From: Plantago major
Taxonomy: Eukaryota > Streptophyta > Magnoliopsida > Lamiales > Plantaginaceae
Assembly: GCA_026545765.1 (NCBI GenBank)
Contig: CM048839.1
Coordinates: forward strand, 45,740,677 to 45,804,676
DNA length: 64,000 nucleotides
Direction: 5' to 3'
Shown here one piece after another: positions 10,761-21,470 of this stretch. The translations under genes and the position numbers were made by a program. The first letter of the stretch is position 1; each line of letters starts with the position of its first letter. The notes below the pieces were generated by a model. The model had not been told where the DNA came from and ran no database searches. It saw only the letters and a list, made by a program, of their open reading frames with translations.

Positions 10761-11838
10761 GGACATGTGTCCAATCCGTTAAGGGCGCCATAGAGCGTGT
10801 CCTAGAGCGCATCAAGGCTGAGATAGCCTATTCATTGCTAGTCCGACCCTCGAATGGTCCGACATAAAGGAAACCATCTCAGGTCAACTAGTATTTACAA
10901 GTCAGCACGCCATTTCAGCTAGGTCCGACCAAGCTAGATGGATGACTTACGAACCTGACAAAAGGTCACATGGTCCTTCCAAGTACCACAAACTGTCAGT
11001 CCTAAGATGCTAAACGGACCGGACCGGACGAGAGAATCTCGGACGCCACCATCACAGTAAGACCAAACGTATATAACAGAACCAATGAGATACTTCTGTG
11101 GAACTCTAGGTACGGACACCTTGAGTTGCCTAAGGCCAGATCAACTAAGCATACAGATCTACCTGAGGAACTTACATGGACCCAACATGCGGAACAGTAC
11201 TCTCAGAGGGAAAGGTCCAAACTACCCTCCCAGACCCATTAATTAGTATTGGATTACTATTCACTAATGGGCCATGGGCCAAAGGTAGCATTGGTGTCCA
11301 AATCTGAAGCATACACTTGGCATCATCTTATGGGCAATCTCATAAGATACGATAACTATAAGTATAGCACAAGGTCCAAGACCTTAAGGTAAGTCACAAT
11401 TCCCAAGTAAAGGAGTCATAAACACTCTTGATTTCATAACCTTCCTCGTAACTATTACATTGAGAGCTTCCAACTCTCTCTTGAGTAAAGTCCGGGTAAC
11501 TCATTCTAACCCCCCCCCCCCCCCCACTTAGTCCTTTAAGGTATCCTAGCTCGGACGGGTACTACATCGGACTTCAAGTCAGATGCGGGCCTTAGACGAG
11601 GTTGCTTGTAATAGTTTAGTTAGTTAGTGTTCGAGGTTTTACCCCTCAACAGTTAGGACGCTCCGCTTAGGACCGTGGTCCGCTACCATCTAAGAGGTTA
11701 GGACGTCCCGCTTAGGACCCTGGTCCGCTACCTTCTAAGGTGTTAGGACGTCCCGCTTAGGAATGTAGTCCACGCCTTTAGGAGGACTCGGGGAACTTAG
11801 GACGCCTTTGACGCTCTTGACATATTTTTGTATCAACA
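10752..11838 (+). mobile_element. 3' LTR of gypsy element 1 (composite, ends mirrored)
   Basis: The block begins TGTTGATAC (10752-10760) and ends GTATCAACA (11830-11838), the TG...CA form of an LTR with 9-bp terminal inverted repeats, 1087 bp long. It contains a 16-base C run (11510-11525) and three 45-bp tandem repeats. The sequence just outside both ends is also inverted-complementary (see the inverted-repeat entry), so this may be two related LTRs meeting tail to tail instead of one. No 5' LTR is in the window for comparison. Confidence 0.55.
11652..11786 (+). repeat. Three 45-bp tandem repeats in the LTR
   Basis: Units start at 11652, 11697 and 11742, each beginning GTTAGGACG and containing CCGCTTAGGA and a GTCCGCTACC-like core. 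The third unit is diverged at its end. Confidence 0.75.
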
Positions 11839-11880
11839 TATGTCCCCCTAGTTTCCAAGTATTTTTGTAGAAGATAGTTG
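11830..11880 (-). repeat. Right arm of 51-bp inverted repeat
   Basis: Inverted copy of 10710-10760. Read on the minus strand it is again a polypurine tract followed by an LTR start (TGTTGATAC at 11838-11830), as if a second element of the same family ended here in the opposite direction. Confidence 0.85.
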
Positions 11881-11945
11881 ATGAACTATAGTGTCCGGGG
11901 AGCTAAGGACTCCTTTGACGCCTTGGATATATTTATATATCAACA
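11839..11945 (-). mobile_element. Second LTR-end fragment with inverted polypurine tract
   Basis: The sequence 11897-11945 is a diverged direct copy of 11790-11838, both ending in TATCAACA. On the minus strand this reads as an LTR start, about 60 bp of LTR, then a polypurine tract and another LTR start. It looks like a minus-strand element that lost its internal region. Confidence 0.5.
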
Positions 11946-12706
11946 GCTAGAACGCGAATGTCGCCCAACCCTAGATAAATGTTCGTGGTTAGTTTATTTC
12001 AAAATTTTCAGCAATAAATTTTAAGAAATCGTATAATTAATACTTATAATTAAATAAAAAAGCAATTTCGATCACTTCGGGATTATGAACCCACTTGACC
12101 TCTTTTCGTAATGTAGAGAAATATTTAATTTGATAAAGTTAATTTAGAACATTTGTGATATAACCCCATTTCTTTTAAAAGTTCAAACTTATAGAGAGGT
12201 TTTGAATTTAATACTAATTTATATTAATTATCCAATTATATTCACCCCACTCATGGACGATTATAATTTCTTTGGGAATGCCATTCAAATGGAAATTTAA
12301 TATGGGGCGAAGTTTCTCTCCGATGAAATTTTGCGTACAATACAGTATATATTCGAAGATGCAGTATATTCGAAGATGCATGACACACTGACAAATCCAA
12401 GGTTACCATACATTAATTATTACATCAAACATGACTATCAGTCTATCACACGTAGACAATGCAAACACAATACATATTGAAAAAACTAAATTCATTACAA
12501 CACCTAATTCTTTCTTTCTTAAGTCTTCATTCCTCTCTGATTTAACACCAATGGAACAATAATGGAAGATCAACTTATGTATTTCTTGTCAAAATAACAT
12601 CGTACTTTCATAATTGGCGCATCCAGGATTAATTATTCTTGGATATATTCCTCCTTGTGGTTTAAAACAAATCACATCTATTTTTATATGTTGCGCTGTA
12701 TAACAA
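11946..12706. other. AT-rich intergenic region, 3' of DMP gene
   Basis: No ORF of note. It contains a short tandem duplication (TATTCGAAGATGCA twice at about 12351-12380). The right end would include the 3' UTR of the minus-strand DMP gene. Confidence 0.5.
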
Positions 12707-13282
12707 TTAAGCATTTTGGGTAGAGGGCTGACTAGCCGGATACAGGTCACCTATTCCGTGGCGTTTATTTGGAAACATAACAAAAATAGAGCCAGAAATT
12801 GCACCGATCACTGGCGGCAACACCATGAGCAGAATCTTCTGCGTAGACTGGAAAGATGGATAGAAGCATTGGACTGAATTAGGGTCCAAAAGAGACACGA
12901 CAGCAAACACAATCAGCGCGAAGAAGGCATGCACAAAGTCACCAAGGCGAAGCTTATACGAAGATAGGTCTTGTGTCGATGAACCGGAACTAGGCCAGAG
13001 ACCCTTGCGAGTCACAATGCCATAGTGTATGTTACCTTCATTATCGGTGTAGCTATCAGTGAAGGAGGCAAAACAGCAGGAGAAGCCACAGGCGCCAATT
13101 AAAAAACCGGATAAGTACTTATTGATTGTGTGACATTTTCCATTGTTGGTTAAGACAGGGTTGAGGAATTGGAACATGAAGACAGTGCCAGTAGGGAGGA
13201 GCCTGATGAGGTTTCCGACACCGGTTAAGGTGGTCTGTTTGATGGTTTTTGGTGGTGATGAGTTGCTAGGTTTGGAAGACAT
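12707..13282 (-). CDS. DMP family (DUF679) membrane protein
   Basis: An intact, intronless frame of 191 residues, the usual size and gene structure for plant DUF679 domain membrane proteins. Four hydrophobic segments lie at about residues 23-44, 56-76, 114-133 and 149-170. Family-typical stretches are seen: [20 protein letters not shown] (27-44 area), a Cys-rich [21 protein letters not shown] (88-97), [11 protein letters not shown] and [14 protein letters not shown] proteins sit in ER, vacuolar or plasma membranes and have been linked to membrane remodelling in senescence and, for one subgroup, to sperm-egg fusion. The short Ser/Pro N-terminus and GLWP loop suggest the DMP1/2-like side more than the gamete subgroup, but this is from memory of the family. 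No neighbouring gene is linked to it. Confidence 0.9.
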   Translation of the reverse strand: MSSKPSNSSPPKTIKQTTLTGVGNLIRLLPTGTVFMFQFLNPVLTNNGKCHTINKYLSGFLIGACGFSCCFASFTDSYTDNEGNIHYGIVTRKGLWPSSGSSTQDLSSYKLRLGDFVHAFFALIVFAVVSLLDPNSVQCFYPSFQSTQKILLMVLPPVIGAISGSIFVMFPNKRHGIGDLYPASQPSTQNA

Positions 13283-13358
13283 GATAAATTTATGTGGCTA
13301 GCTTTTGTTGCGCGCAAGTGTTTAATTTATGTGTGTGTTTTCTTTAATTTTGATGGTA

Positions 13359-13368
13359 TTATATATAG
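13359..13368 (-). promoter_or_regulatory. TATA box of the DMP gene
   Basis: Minus-strand CTATATATAA about 80 bp upstream of the ATG at 13282, giving an expected 5' UTR of roughly 45-55 nt. Confidence 0.55.
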
Positions 13369-14049
13369 AGAGAGTTATAAAGAGAAGGATTGTGGAGATT
13401 GCTTCTACGTTAGATGCATAATAGAGATTTGCCTTTACTCTTGGGGATAGAGTGACAACAACACATCATAATATAATTAGTGATCATGCTTTAAGTGCTC
13501 TAGTCTTCTGTTGCAACTGGTATGCGTAGAAACAAGCCATCTGGAGTTTAAATGAACTCCATGTTTCAAGAATTCGTTTTCCTAAATATGTTACATCATT
13601 TATATTTTACGAATCATGCTTACCTTACAATTTTGTAAATCTGAAAACAAATTAGGTATGGGTAGAGTTAGGAATTTCATTATATATGCATATGGGATGT
13701 GAATCTTTGGTCGAGTCGGACTACAGCCTCGGGAGGTGGAGCCAGGAACTCCACTTATAGAGGGGGTGAAGTTCCTTATTTGATGTATTTTTAGATGGCC
13801 GGATTGGATTGTTCGTTCAAAGTAAAAACTTATTCGGTTGAAATATTCAAATAATTAATAATTATTTGTATTTTTTATTAATGAATTTTGGAACGAAAGA
13901 ACTTGTCTAATTGATATAAAAAAACAGAGTACGAACATTTAGGGGCTGACCATAGTGTCCAAGCCCAAATCAACAGTATCGAGGATAAACTAGTACAACA
14001 ACAGAAACTAACTATGCTATTCTAACAAGTGTTGAACTACTACTGCTGC
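13369..14049. other. DMP upstream region
   Basis: AT-rich, without coding evidence. It would contain the distal DMP promoter. No repeat structure was recognised. Confidence 0.45.
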
Positions 14050-14760
14050 TTTCCGGCTCCTGCAACGGATTGAAACGATGTGGATCAGGGACTAGATGAT
14101 TCCTTGTATATCAATAGGCCGCTGTTGAAAAATCTTGTCGTTTCGAGCCTCCCAGATGTGATAGAATATCTCAGCCATGAGAGTACGGAACACCGAGGCC
14201 TTGCCTCCTTTGCCTTTCGCAAAACGGCGTATCCAGTTGATTAGCTGGGGCCGAGTCGTAAGGCGCGGATGGGGGATCCGCATCCATGTCAATCCTCCAC
14301 ACAAAATCACATATGTGCCAGGGCAAAGGAAGAATAAATGATCAACAGATTCATCTCCATCACAGAAACTGCATTTGCCATCCATGGAGACACCAAAATA
14401 AGCTAGTCGGTCCTTTGTCGCCAAACGCTAATGCAATGCCAACCACATGATGAAAAGGGCTTTGGGTCGAGCTTGATTCTGGGCTATCACATCACACCAT
14501 TCCACTTTTGGTGGTCGACCTCGTAGTAGTACATAGATTGCACGAACCGAGAATCTAGGGGCCGATTGCTGGTCGATCCACTCTTGGGTATCACCTACCC
14601 GACTTCGAACTCGGAGGATGGATTTGATGATCGATGAACTACATAGGGGAGCAGACCAATCCTCCAGATTTTGATTTTTAATGTAGTAGCAATGAATCCA
14701 TTTAACCCACAGTGAATCCGCCTTACAAGTATGTTATATTACTCATTCTCGGATTTGGGC
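14050..14760 (-). pseudogene. LINE ORF2 3' fragment (RT zinc-binding region)
   Basis: The minus strand encodes the C-terminal part of an L1-type LINE ORF2. The frame 14424-14092 has CSFCDGDESVDHLFFLC, the C-x2-C-x7-H-x4-C zinc-binding motif of the zf-RVT domain, and RLATKDRLAYFGV just before it. The homologous LINE at 38-41 kb has RLATKDRVQRW in the same place. Upstream (14425-14760) the homology continues (KVEWCDVIAQNQARPKALF) with a stop just before the ATG. Only the last few hundred codons remain, so this is a truncated, dead copy. Confidence 0.75.
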
Positions 14761-15229
14761 CATGAGCAGTCGTCGCCACCCTAATACTTTTTGTTTTCAA
14801 ACCGGTAAAATTTATCAATATCAAAACGATCAAAGTTTAAAGAGAGTATAAGTGACGCTCCCATTCTGTACACGTCATTTCTCCCACCATAAAACTCAAA
14901 AAGTTTATTAAAATACTTAAATATGTGACGCCTCGTCCCCCCTTCTGGGTCGGCCGAGGTCCAACCTTCTGGACCAACGCAGATATTTATGTACGGCAAA
15001 CCAACACATGTGATCATTTCTCGCATACTTTGTTCTCACGCGTGCGTGCGCTTTAAAATATCTCAGTGGGTCACCTTTTTTAATATTTTGCTCATATATA
15101 GCAAGAATGATTAATTTTAGAGTTATTAATTATATTATAGATGGATTCTTGAAAAATGTGCCCCTTCTTCACCTTTGTAGAAAAGGAAGAGAATTGCATT
15201 AGGTTTTAAGGTAGTTTTAACGGAAATAT
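14761..15229. other. Intergenic, possible decayed Cassandra-like tract
   Basis: No gene seen. The stretch CCAACACATGTGATC...TTTGTTCTCACGCGTGCG (about 14999-15051) resembles the same part of the minus-strand Cassandra LTRs near 24.1 and 24.4 kb, but the 5S-like core is not clear. Confidence 0.25.
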
Positions 15230-15776
15230 GAGGATACATCTCCTCCTACATAATTTGTCCTAATCTCCTCCTACACCATTTTAGTGCTTAACATGTGTTA
15301 ACCCAATCACAATTAATCATGGTTAAGGAATTTATTAGTTTAATTGTTTTGGAAACTCATACTAAATTAATGCACAAGCTATATAAAAGGTAATTTTGAA
15401 AACTCTAGAACATAAAATTCTATGAAGATAAAGAAATTTACAGATTAAAATAATAAGGTTAAGTACTTGTACTAATTAAATATATTCAAATTTATCTACA
15501 ATAAAAATTTATCTACAATATTCAAATTTACATATTAAAATCTATTATCCCAGCAAGTGTCGTGGGTTTGATATTTTATTTGTCCATTTTCAAACCTTTA
15601 AAATTGTTTCATTTTTGTCATTAATGAGATTAATTGAAATTGTCTAATAATATTTATATAACATAGATAAACAAATCTAACTATAGTTTGTTTGATTGAG
15701 TTGATTGACACATCTCAGCCATCAACTTAGTGTAGGAGGAGATGATGGATAAATTATGTAGGAGGAGATCCTCACC
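15230..15776. mobile_element. Non-autonomous Mutator-like element with 9-bp TSD
   Basis: A 547-bp element flanked by a perfect 9-bp duplication CGGAAATAT (15221-15229 and 15777-15785). Its ends are inverted repeats of about 45 bp: GAGGATACATCTCCTCC on the left and, on the complement of the right end, GAGGATCTCCTCC. Both arms share CTACATAATTT and a second TCTCCTCCTACAC block. A 9-bp TSD with long TIRs is the mark of Mutator-like elements. The interior is AT-rich with no ORF, so it would depend on a transposase elsewhere. Confidence 0.8.
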
Positions 15777-15785
15777 CGGAAATAT

Positions 15786-16419
15786 GGTAGAGAAGGGGCC
15801 AAGGGTTAACAATTGATGCTTGATTAACTGCACTCCAAATTAAGAGCTATCCGTACTACTTTGCTTAAATTCAATTTATGGATTTTTGGATTACATAATC
15901 GGTACAGAGAACATGACATTTGCTTGTTTGTATTTTTAAGTCATTATATTAGAAACTAAACACACATTTAAATCATTATGTTAGAGAAACAAACAAATAT
16001 TTGGTCTATACATTAAAATACAAACAAAGATTCTATATGTTATTTCCAGAAGTAGAAAATAAACACACATTCGGGTTTTTATGAGTCTTCCATAAATATA
16101 AAAAAAGACAAATAAACAGTATAGTCATTATAAAATACTATGAACATTTGTGTTTTATTTAAAAAATATCAGTATTTACACCAACATAAAATATACACTG
16201 ATTTAGTAGTATATAAACAATGTTTCATGTAAAATGATCGGTTCTCATTTGAAATAATTCCGTGCGTAAAAATAATAAGTATTGAATAAGATATCAAAAT
16301 ACATTCATAAAATCAGTGGTTTTACCTAGACACGTCGTTATTTGTTTCTAAGAATATCGATCAACCTTTTTTTAAGTAAATACTGACATTCAATTCTTGT
16401 GTCCAACCTTTAAATCATA
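15786..16419. other. AT-rich intergenic region
   Basis: No ORF, RNA gene or repeat structure recognised. Confidence 0.5.
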
Positions 16420-16662
16420 TTCCCTCCGTTCTTTTACTTTTTAATTTTGTGTAAATTTGAAGAAAATAAAATAAAATATTAAGTAAGTGGTAAAAAGTAA
16501 AATGAAAAATAGGAAAAGTAAGTGAAAGAATAAATAAAGTATGAAAGAGAGTGTTTAAAAAATTAATAAGTAGATATAGTATGTTTCCAAAAAAGGAAAC
16601 GTTAAACTTTAAAAAAACTTCCGAAATGATAAAAAGTAAACATTTAAAAATAACGGAGGGAG
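16420..16662. mobile_element. Stowaway MITE
   Basis: A 243-bp element between TA dinucleotides (16418-16419 and 16663-16664). The ends are TTCCCTCCGTTC and AACGGAGGGAG, the CTCCCTCCGT-type TIR of Stowaway (Tc1/mariner-related) MITEs. AT-rich interior without an ORF. Confidence 0.85.
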
Positions 16663-16987
16663 TACATTTTTGTTATGTGAAAGTACAAATTTAAATGATT
16701 GTCGTTTGGTTTTTATATAAAATTTAAAAAATAGCATAAAGTGAATTCTAGCCAATTTGCATTGTGAGAATATATAATTGTTATTTTTATTGGTGCAAAT
16801 AAATTATTTTCTAATTGTAAAAGTATAGGAAATGAGTAACCACCACAATTTGTTTGGGGTCCGTGTGTATATTTATACCAGAGAGTAATACCACATACAT
16901 CGAATATATTTACAAGATACCAATTAAATCATTACCCCTAATGTAGATTGCTAATTAAGAAGATTTAAATCTTCTGTATTAATATTT
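16663..16987. other. AT-rich spacer
   Basis: Nothing recognised between the Stowaway MITE and the copia remnant. Confidence 0.5.
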
Positions 16988-17294
16988 TCAACACCCCCTC
17001 CCCAAGCGAAGCATTGGTCCAATGCAAAGCTTGGAACGAAACAGTTGAAACAAAGGCCGTGCAAGATTGTTAGTGAAGATGTCAACCACATTCAAATGGG
17101 AAGGAACAAATTGAGTATGAATACGATTGAGTGAACTGGTAGTCCAACTCAATGTGCTTGGAGCGTTTATGAGAGACGGGATTACTACAAATGATGACCA
17201 CACCTTTGTTGTCGCAAAGAAGCACTGACGTGAAAGCAATGGAACATGCAAATCACGAAGGAGATGTGTCAGCCATATAATATCAGCCGCAGTA
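16988..17294 (-). pseudogene. Copia remnant, RNase H C-terminal segment
   Basis: Minus-strand sequence encodes the end of a Ty1/copia RNase H domain: ADIIWLTHLLRDL near 17290-17250, then in a shifted frame FVPSHLNVVDIFTNNLARPLF, matching the family's usual FVPS..ADIFTK block. The frame shifts and ends at GRGC. It is the third part of a copia remnant whose earlier parts lie at 18557-19050 and 20915-21470. Confidence 0.7.
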
Positions 17295-18556
17295 CACTAC
17301 AAGAAAACTGCCGAATAGTAACGCTATATATCCGTTACTAACTAGCGACGGATTAAGCGATTTGCTCAATCCATCACTAAATCTGTTACTAAATAGTAAC
17401 GGATAGTTTATCCGTTACTAAATAGTAACGGATAGCCTATCCGTCGTTAAACTATCTGTTGACTAATTTTAAAAAAAAAACAAGAAAAGAAACTTAGTAA
17501 CGGATAAGGCTATCCGTCGCTATCAAGCAAAGGATAGTCTATCCGTCGTTCAACTGTCTGTTGATTAATTAAAAAAATAAAAAAAGGAACTTAGTAACTG
17601 ATAAGGCTCCGTTACTAAAATCGGCAGAAACCCTAATATATATCCCCCTTCCTCTTCCTCCCACCACCACTCACAATTCCATCTTCCTCTTCCTCCCACC
17701 ACCACCCTCCTTCCTCCCACCACCACCACCTCCGCACCACCACCACCACCTCACCACTGCCACCACCACATCCGTACCACCACCACCTCTGCACCACCAC
17801 AACCACTACTCCACCTCCCATCCACCACGAGATCTCACTCACCACCACCACCTCCCCACTGCCACCACCACCACCACTCCACCTCCCATCCACCACGAGA
17901 TCTCCCTCCCACCGCCTCCCACAACCACACCACCACCACTGCCTCCATCCCTCCGTCCGATTTGTCAAGATCTCGTCCGATTCGTCAAGATCCATTGAAA
18001 TTCGTGAAGATCGATCTTCTTTGTATTATTGATAAAATTGTATTGTATTATTGATTATTGGATATTGAATATTGTATTGTATTGTTGAATATTGGATTGT
18101 ATATTGTATATACAATATTGTATATTTTCGATTTATTGTATATCCACTTTTATAGATAAAATTGTATCATCTCGTCTCGTCTCCAAATAATATGTAGGTA
18201 AATCATCTCGTATCATCTCGTCTCGTCTCCAAATCTGCAGATTTATGCATTTTAAAAAAAATAAAATTTATCCGTCGCTATTTAGCGACGGATAATTTTC
18301 CGTCACAAAAACTCACACAATTATGTAATTAAAATTAAAGCAAAATCACCTTATTAGAGATGGATAAGTATCCGTCTCTAAAAGGTCAACGGATCTATCT
18401 GTTACTAAATAGTAACGGATAGTTTATCAATTACTAAACTGTTTTTTACGAAGGAAATTGAGACGGGCTTATTATCCGTGCTAAATCCGTAGCGACGAAT
18501 CGGTAGCGATTTAGTAACGGATCTATCCGTTACTAAAACCCTATTTTGTTATAGTG
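17295..18556. mobile_element. Non-autonomous CACTA element
   Basis: A 1262-bp element with ends CACTACAAGAAAA (17295-17307) and TTTTGTTATAGTG (18544-18556) and a 3-bp TSD GTA on both sides (17292-17294 and 18557-18559), the signature of CACTA (En/Spm) elements. Subterminal motifs such as CCGTTACTAAATAGTAACGG recur near both ends, as in the transposase-binding regions of this superfamily. The middle is a (CCACCA)-rich low-complexity tract (17650-17960) and A/T repeats. No transposase ORF. It interrupts the copia RNase H region; the copia frame matches across the site if the insert and one GTA are ignored. Confidence 0.88.
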
Positions 18557-19050
18557 GTATTTGCCAATGATGGATACTCAGACTCGCAACTCGAGATACC
18601 ATTAGTTGTTTCTTTGAACTCCAAAGCACCAAATGAGTAGGCAAGAAGATGAGGCCAAGAGCCAAAATCTGCAGTACCCTTAACATGACGGAGAATCCGC
18701 TTCACGTCCTGGAAATGCTCAACATGAGGCACTTGCATGAACTGGCTAACAGTGTTAAACGCATAGGAAAAATTCGACCGGGTAATGGTTAAAAATGACA
18801 GGGCTACAGCTAGTGACCGATCTAAGAAAGAATTACCATCATGAGTAAAGTGTTGGCCAGCACCATAGGTGTAGCAATAGGCTTAGATTCAAGCATTTAA
18901 GCCCGAGCTAATATGTCAGATGCACATTTGGCTTGACTAAGAAAACTACCATCCACCGTATGTGTGACCCCAAATCAAGAAAATAATTCAAGTCACCCAA
19001 GTCCTTAATTACAAATGTGGAATGGATTCGAGAAATAAGGTGAGTGATAA
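18557..19050 (-). pseudogene. Copia remnant, RT end and RNase H start
   Basis: On the minus strand, motifs DLGDLNYFLDL (about 19005-18973), VKRILRHVKGT (near 18690) and SCESEYPSLAN (18600-18560) match the RT C-terminus and RNase H of Ty1/copia Pol. Several stops and a shortened RNase H core mark it as decayed. It is bounded by the CACTA element and by the Harbinger element. Confidence 0.75.
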
Positions 19051-20914
19051 GGCTACTCACTATGGTGACCAATTTTTCGGTCGAGTCGCCGGGCGACCTC
19101 TCATGCGACCAAAAACTGCCACTGTAGTAGCGCTCGTGGGGTTGGTCGCCGGGATTTTTTTTTTTTGTTTTTTTTATTTTTATTTTTTTAAAGTTTTTAA
19201 AGTTAGAATATTGAAACGACTCGTGAAAATGATGTTTTTATTGAAAGGGAAATGGATTCAAAAGTTACAAACATCACACGAACTAAAACAAACAACACAT
19301 GAACTAAAACAAACACAAACACAAATTCAATCACAACTTCAGGACATGAACTTAACTTTCAACATCTCAAACACGCGTCGAGTCTCAGCCGTCATGGTGT
19401 TCGGATCTTGTCGGCTCAAGTTAAGGAACATCTGCAACCGTTGAGCCCTGGCCAATTCCAAATTACCTTGAGCGGTTATTCTGGCTTCCTCCGCCTTTTG
19501 TGTCGCCCTCTCTCTCAGCCAGTTCAATCTCTGCCTCTCCAGCTCCATTCTCTCCTACTCAATCTGCCTCTGTTTAGCATACTCATCTTTGAACTTAGCA
19601 AATAGCTCACCCATGTCAATTTGAGAAGAGGAGGTCGACTTCCCACTACGTTGTGCCTTTGCCCTATCACGGCCCATGGGACTTTTTGATCCAGTATCAC
19701 TTTCATCATTCAAGCGCACACACTTGCCGGAGCTACCCCCACTTGCGTCCATTTCTTGAGCACCGTCTTCAGTGTCGGCCATTTCATGAATTTCGAAGGT
19801 CGGAACTGGCTTGTCCTTAGGACCCTCGTAATTTATTTTGCTTTGCCACTCCGGGTATTCCCTCATGGCTTTCCAGCAGTGCATCAACTCAAATTCCTCG
19901 TTTTTTGGATGTGAGGACCTGTAGAGAGAAAGTGCATACTTAATTACGTCGTCCTCGTTGTGACCACTCCGCATCCCAACCTGACGATAAGCCTCCTCGT
20001 AAACACTCACCCACATGTGTAACACAAGGCTTGATTCGGTTCCATCTACCCCGTAGAGAACATCCAGTTCGAGCTCGTAGATTACACATGTTGTCCGCCC
20101 TTGCCAGGTTCCACTTATTGAAAATGGCCTTAGTGAACATAGTGGTGTACTTCATGTTTGTCCCGGTAATGGGATCTTCACTCACTGCCATGAACATGTA
20201 AATGAGTGCAAGATCTTCCTCTTCGAAATTTCTTGACCCTTCATCAACTTGGGTATAGGCGGAGGATGCGGCCTTCTTTGCACCTTTCTTTACTCTGGCT
20301 TTCTCCTTCCCCTTGGACTGTGGTGGTGGTGGTGATGGTTGAGTCTCGGGACGATTTTGGCACTGTCGAGAGGGCGGTATGCACCGGGGGAAAGATATGG
20401 ATCGTACGGAGTGTTTGGGTTGGAGTTTGGGGTGGTGGACGATTGACTACTATACGACCTTGGGAATCCATGTAGAGTTGGAATTGCCGGGGGTCGTGTT
20501 CCATCAACCACCTAGCAAGAGACTCGTTCGGATCCATGTCGGAAGAATGAGAGTTTTTGGAAGGATGTTTAAGAGTGTTTTGAGTTTAGTAGAGAGAAAG
20601 AAGGGTGATTTTTTAGGTGTGAAGAAACATATCAAGACTGGTCTCTATTTATAGATCTCGAAAAAATATGGTCGTTGGTATATTTTTTTAATTTTAAATT
20701 TTTTTTAAAAAAAAGAAAAACCTAAAAACATTGTCCGGTCCCATCAGGATCGGACAAGTGTCAGTAGTGACCTGACCGTTGAGCCCCATTTGAGGGCAAT
20801 GACTATACTCAATCGCTTGACTTGGGTGATATCAGAGAACAACCGCCGCTTGTGGTGATCGGCCATGATTGCTTTCTGCGACCGACGGCTCACGACCGCC
20901 CATAGTGGGCGGTA
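19051..20914. mobile_element. PIF/Harbinger-type element A
   Basis: An 1864-bp element flanked by TAA (19048-19050 and 20915-20917), the 3-bp TSD of PIF/Harbinger. Ends are GGCTACTCACTATGG and, on the complement of the right end, TACCGCCCACTATGG, sharing CACTATGG. The interior carries a minus-strand gene of the Myb/SANT ORF type but no DDE transposase, so it looks like a deletion derivative. It sits inside the copia RT; the copia reading frame is continuous across the site without the insert. Confidence 0.8.
19339..20537 (-). pseudogene. Harbinger-associated Myb/SANT-like protein with NAM-associated C-terminal domain
   Basis: The accessory (ORF1-type) protein of PIF/Harbinger transposons, which in characterised systems binds DNA and helps the transposase. 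Homology begins at ATG 20537 with a Pro/Thr-rich N-terminus, continues with FMAVSEDPITGTNMKYT (about 20195-20145), then SGHNEDDVIKYALSLYRSS and FELMHCWKAMREYPEW (19975-19850), and ends in a Lys/Glu/Arg-rich helix (19548-19339). The SGHND-x3-ALxLY...FxxxHCWxxLR pattern is the NAM-associated C-terminal domain often misnamed as glutathione S-transferase T3-like in plant annotations. Frames shift at least twice (near 20020 and 19555), so it is broken. Confidence 0.65.
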
Positions 20915-21470
20915 TAAAGAACTCATCAGAACCAGTAAGAATTATGTCATACACGTAGACAAGAAGATAAATTTAGGTGGGGCCTTGATGGTAAGAAAAA
21001 AGCGAAGTATCTACACTACTGCACTTAAAACTAAATTGTATCAAAAAGTCACTAAAGCGCTTGAACCAAGTGGGAGGAGGCTGCTTTAGGCCATATAATG
21101 CTCGTTTAAGACGAAACATGATCTGCAAATGAGTATTAATGTAACCAAAACCAGGTATCTAAGTGAAGCCCTGTGCCACAAGTCGAGCTTTAAGGCGCTC
21201 GACAGATCCATCTGAATGATATTTTGTCCTATAGACCCATTTGGAACCAACTACGTTTGCATTCGTCGATCGAGGAACAAGTTCCCACGTTCTATTTTCC
21301 TGCAATGCAATGCTCTCATTTCATCATCCATTGCCGAGACCCAATCTAAAAGTTCCATATGCATATTTATGTGGTGTTTTACAGGTTTAGGTGTTGTGAA
21401 GAAGAAAGACAACAGCGAGGGGGTGAATGGAAGTGTGACTTTTCTTGGTGTTTGGAAGACACAAGATACA
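20915..21470 (-). pseudogene. Copia remnant, reverse transcriptase N-terminal part
   Basis: Minus-strand motifs in order: an AMDDEMRAL-like start (near 21335), VVGSKWVYRTKYHSDGS (about 21255-21205), ERLKARLVAQGF (about 21200-21160), RLKRALYGLKQ (near 21100) and the catalytic box as VYDIILTGS (about 20960-20930), where the usual YVDD is altered (second aspartate-box position is Y). Stops and frameshifts are present. This is the 5'-most surviving part of the copia pol in this locus. Confidence 0.75.

Noticed and set aside
14930..15090. Cassandra LTR on the minus strand
   Set aside because: Only a 50-bp resemblance to the flank of the LTR was seen and no 5S core; kept as a note in the region entry.
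17633..17995. 120-codon Gly/Trp/Val-rich minus-strand ORF
   Set aside because: It is the reverse reading of a (CCACCA)-type low-complexity tract in the CACTA element; no domain pattern.
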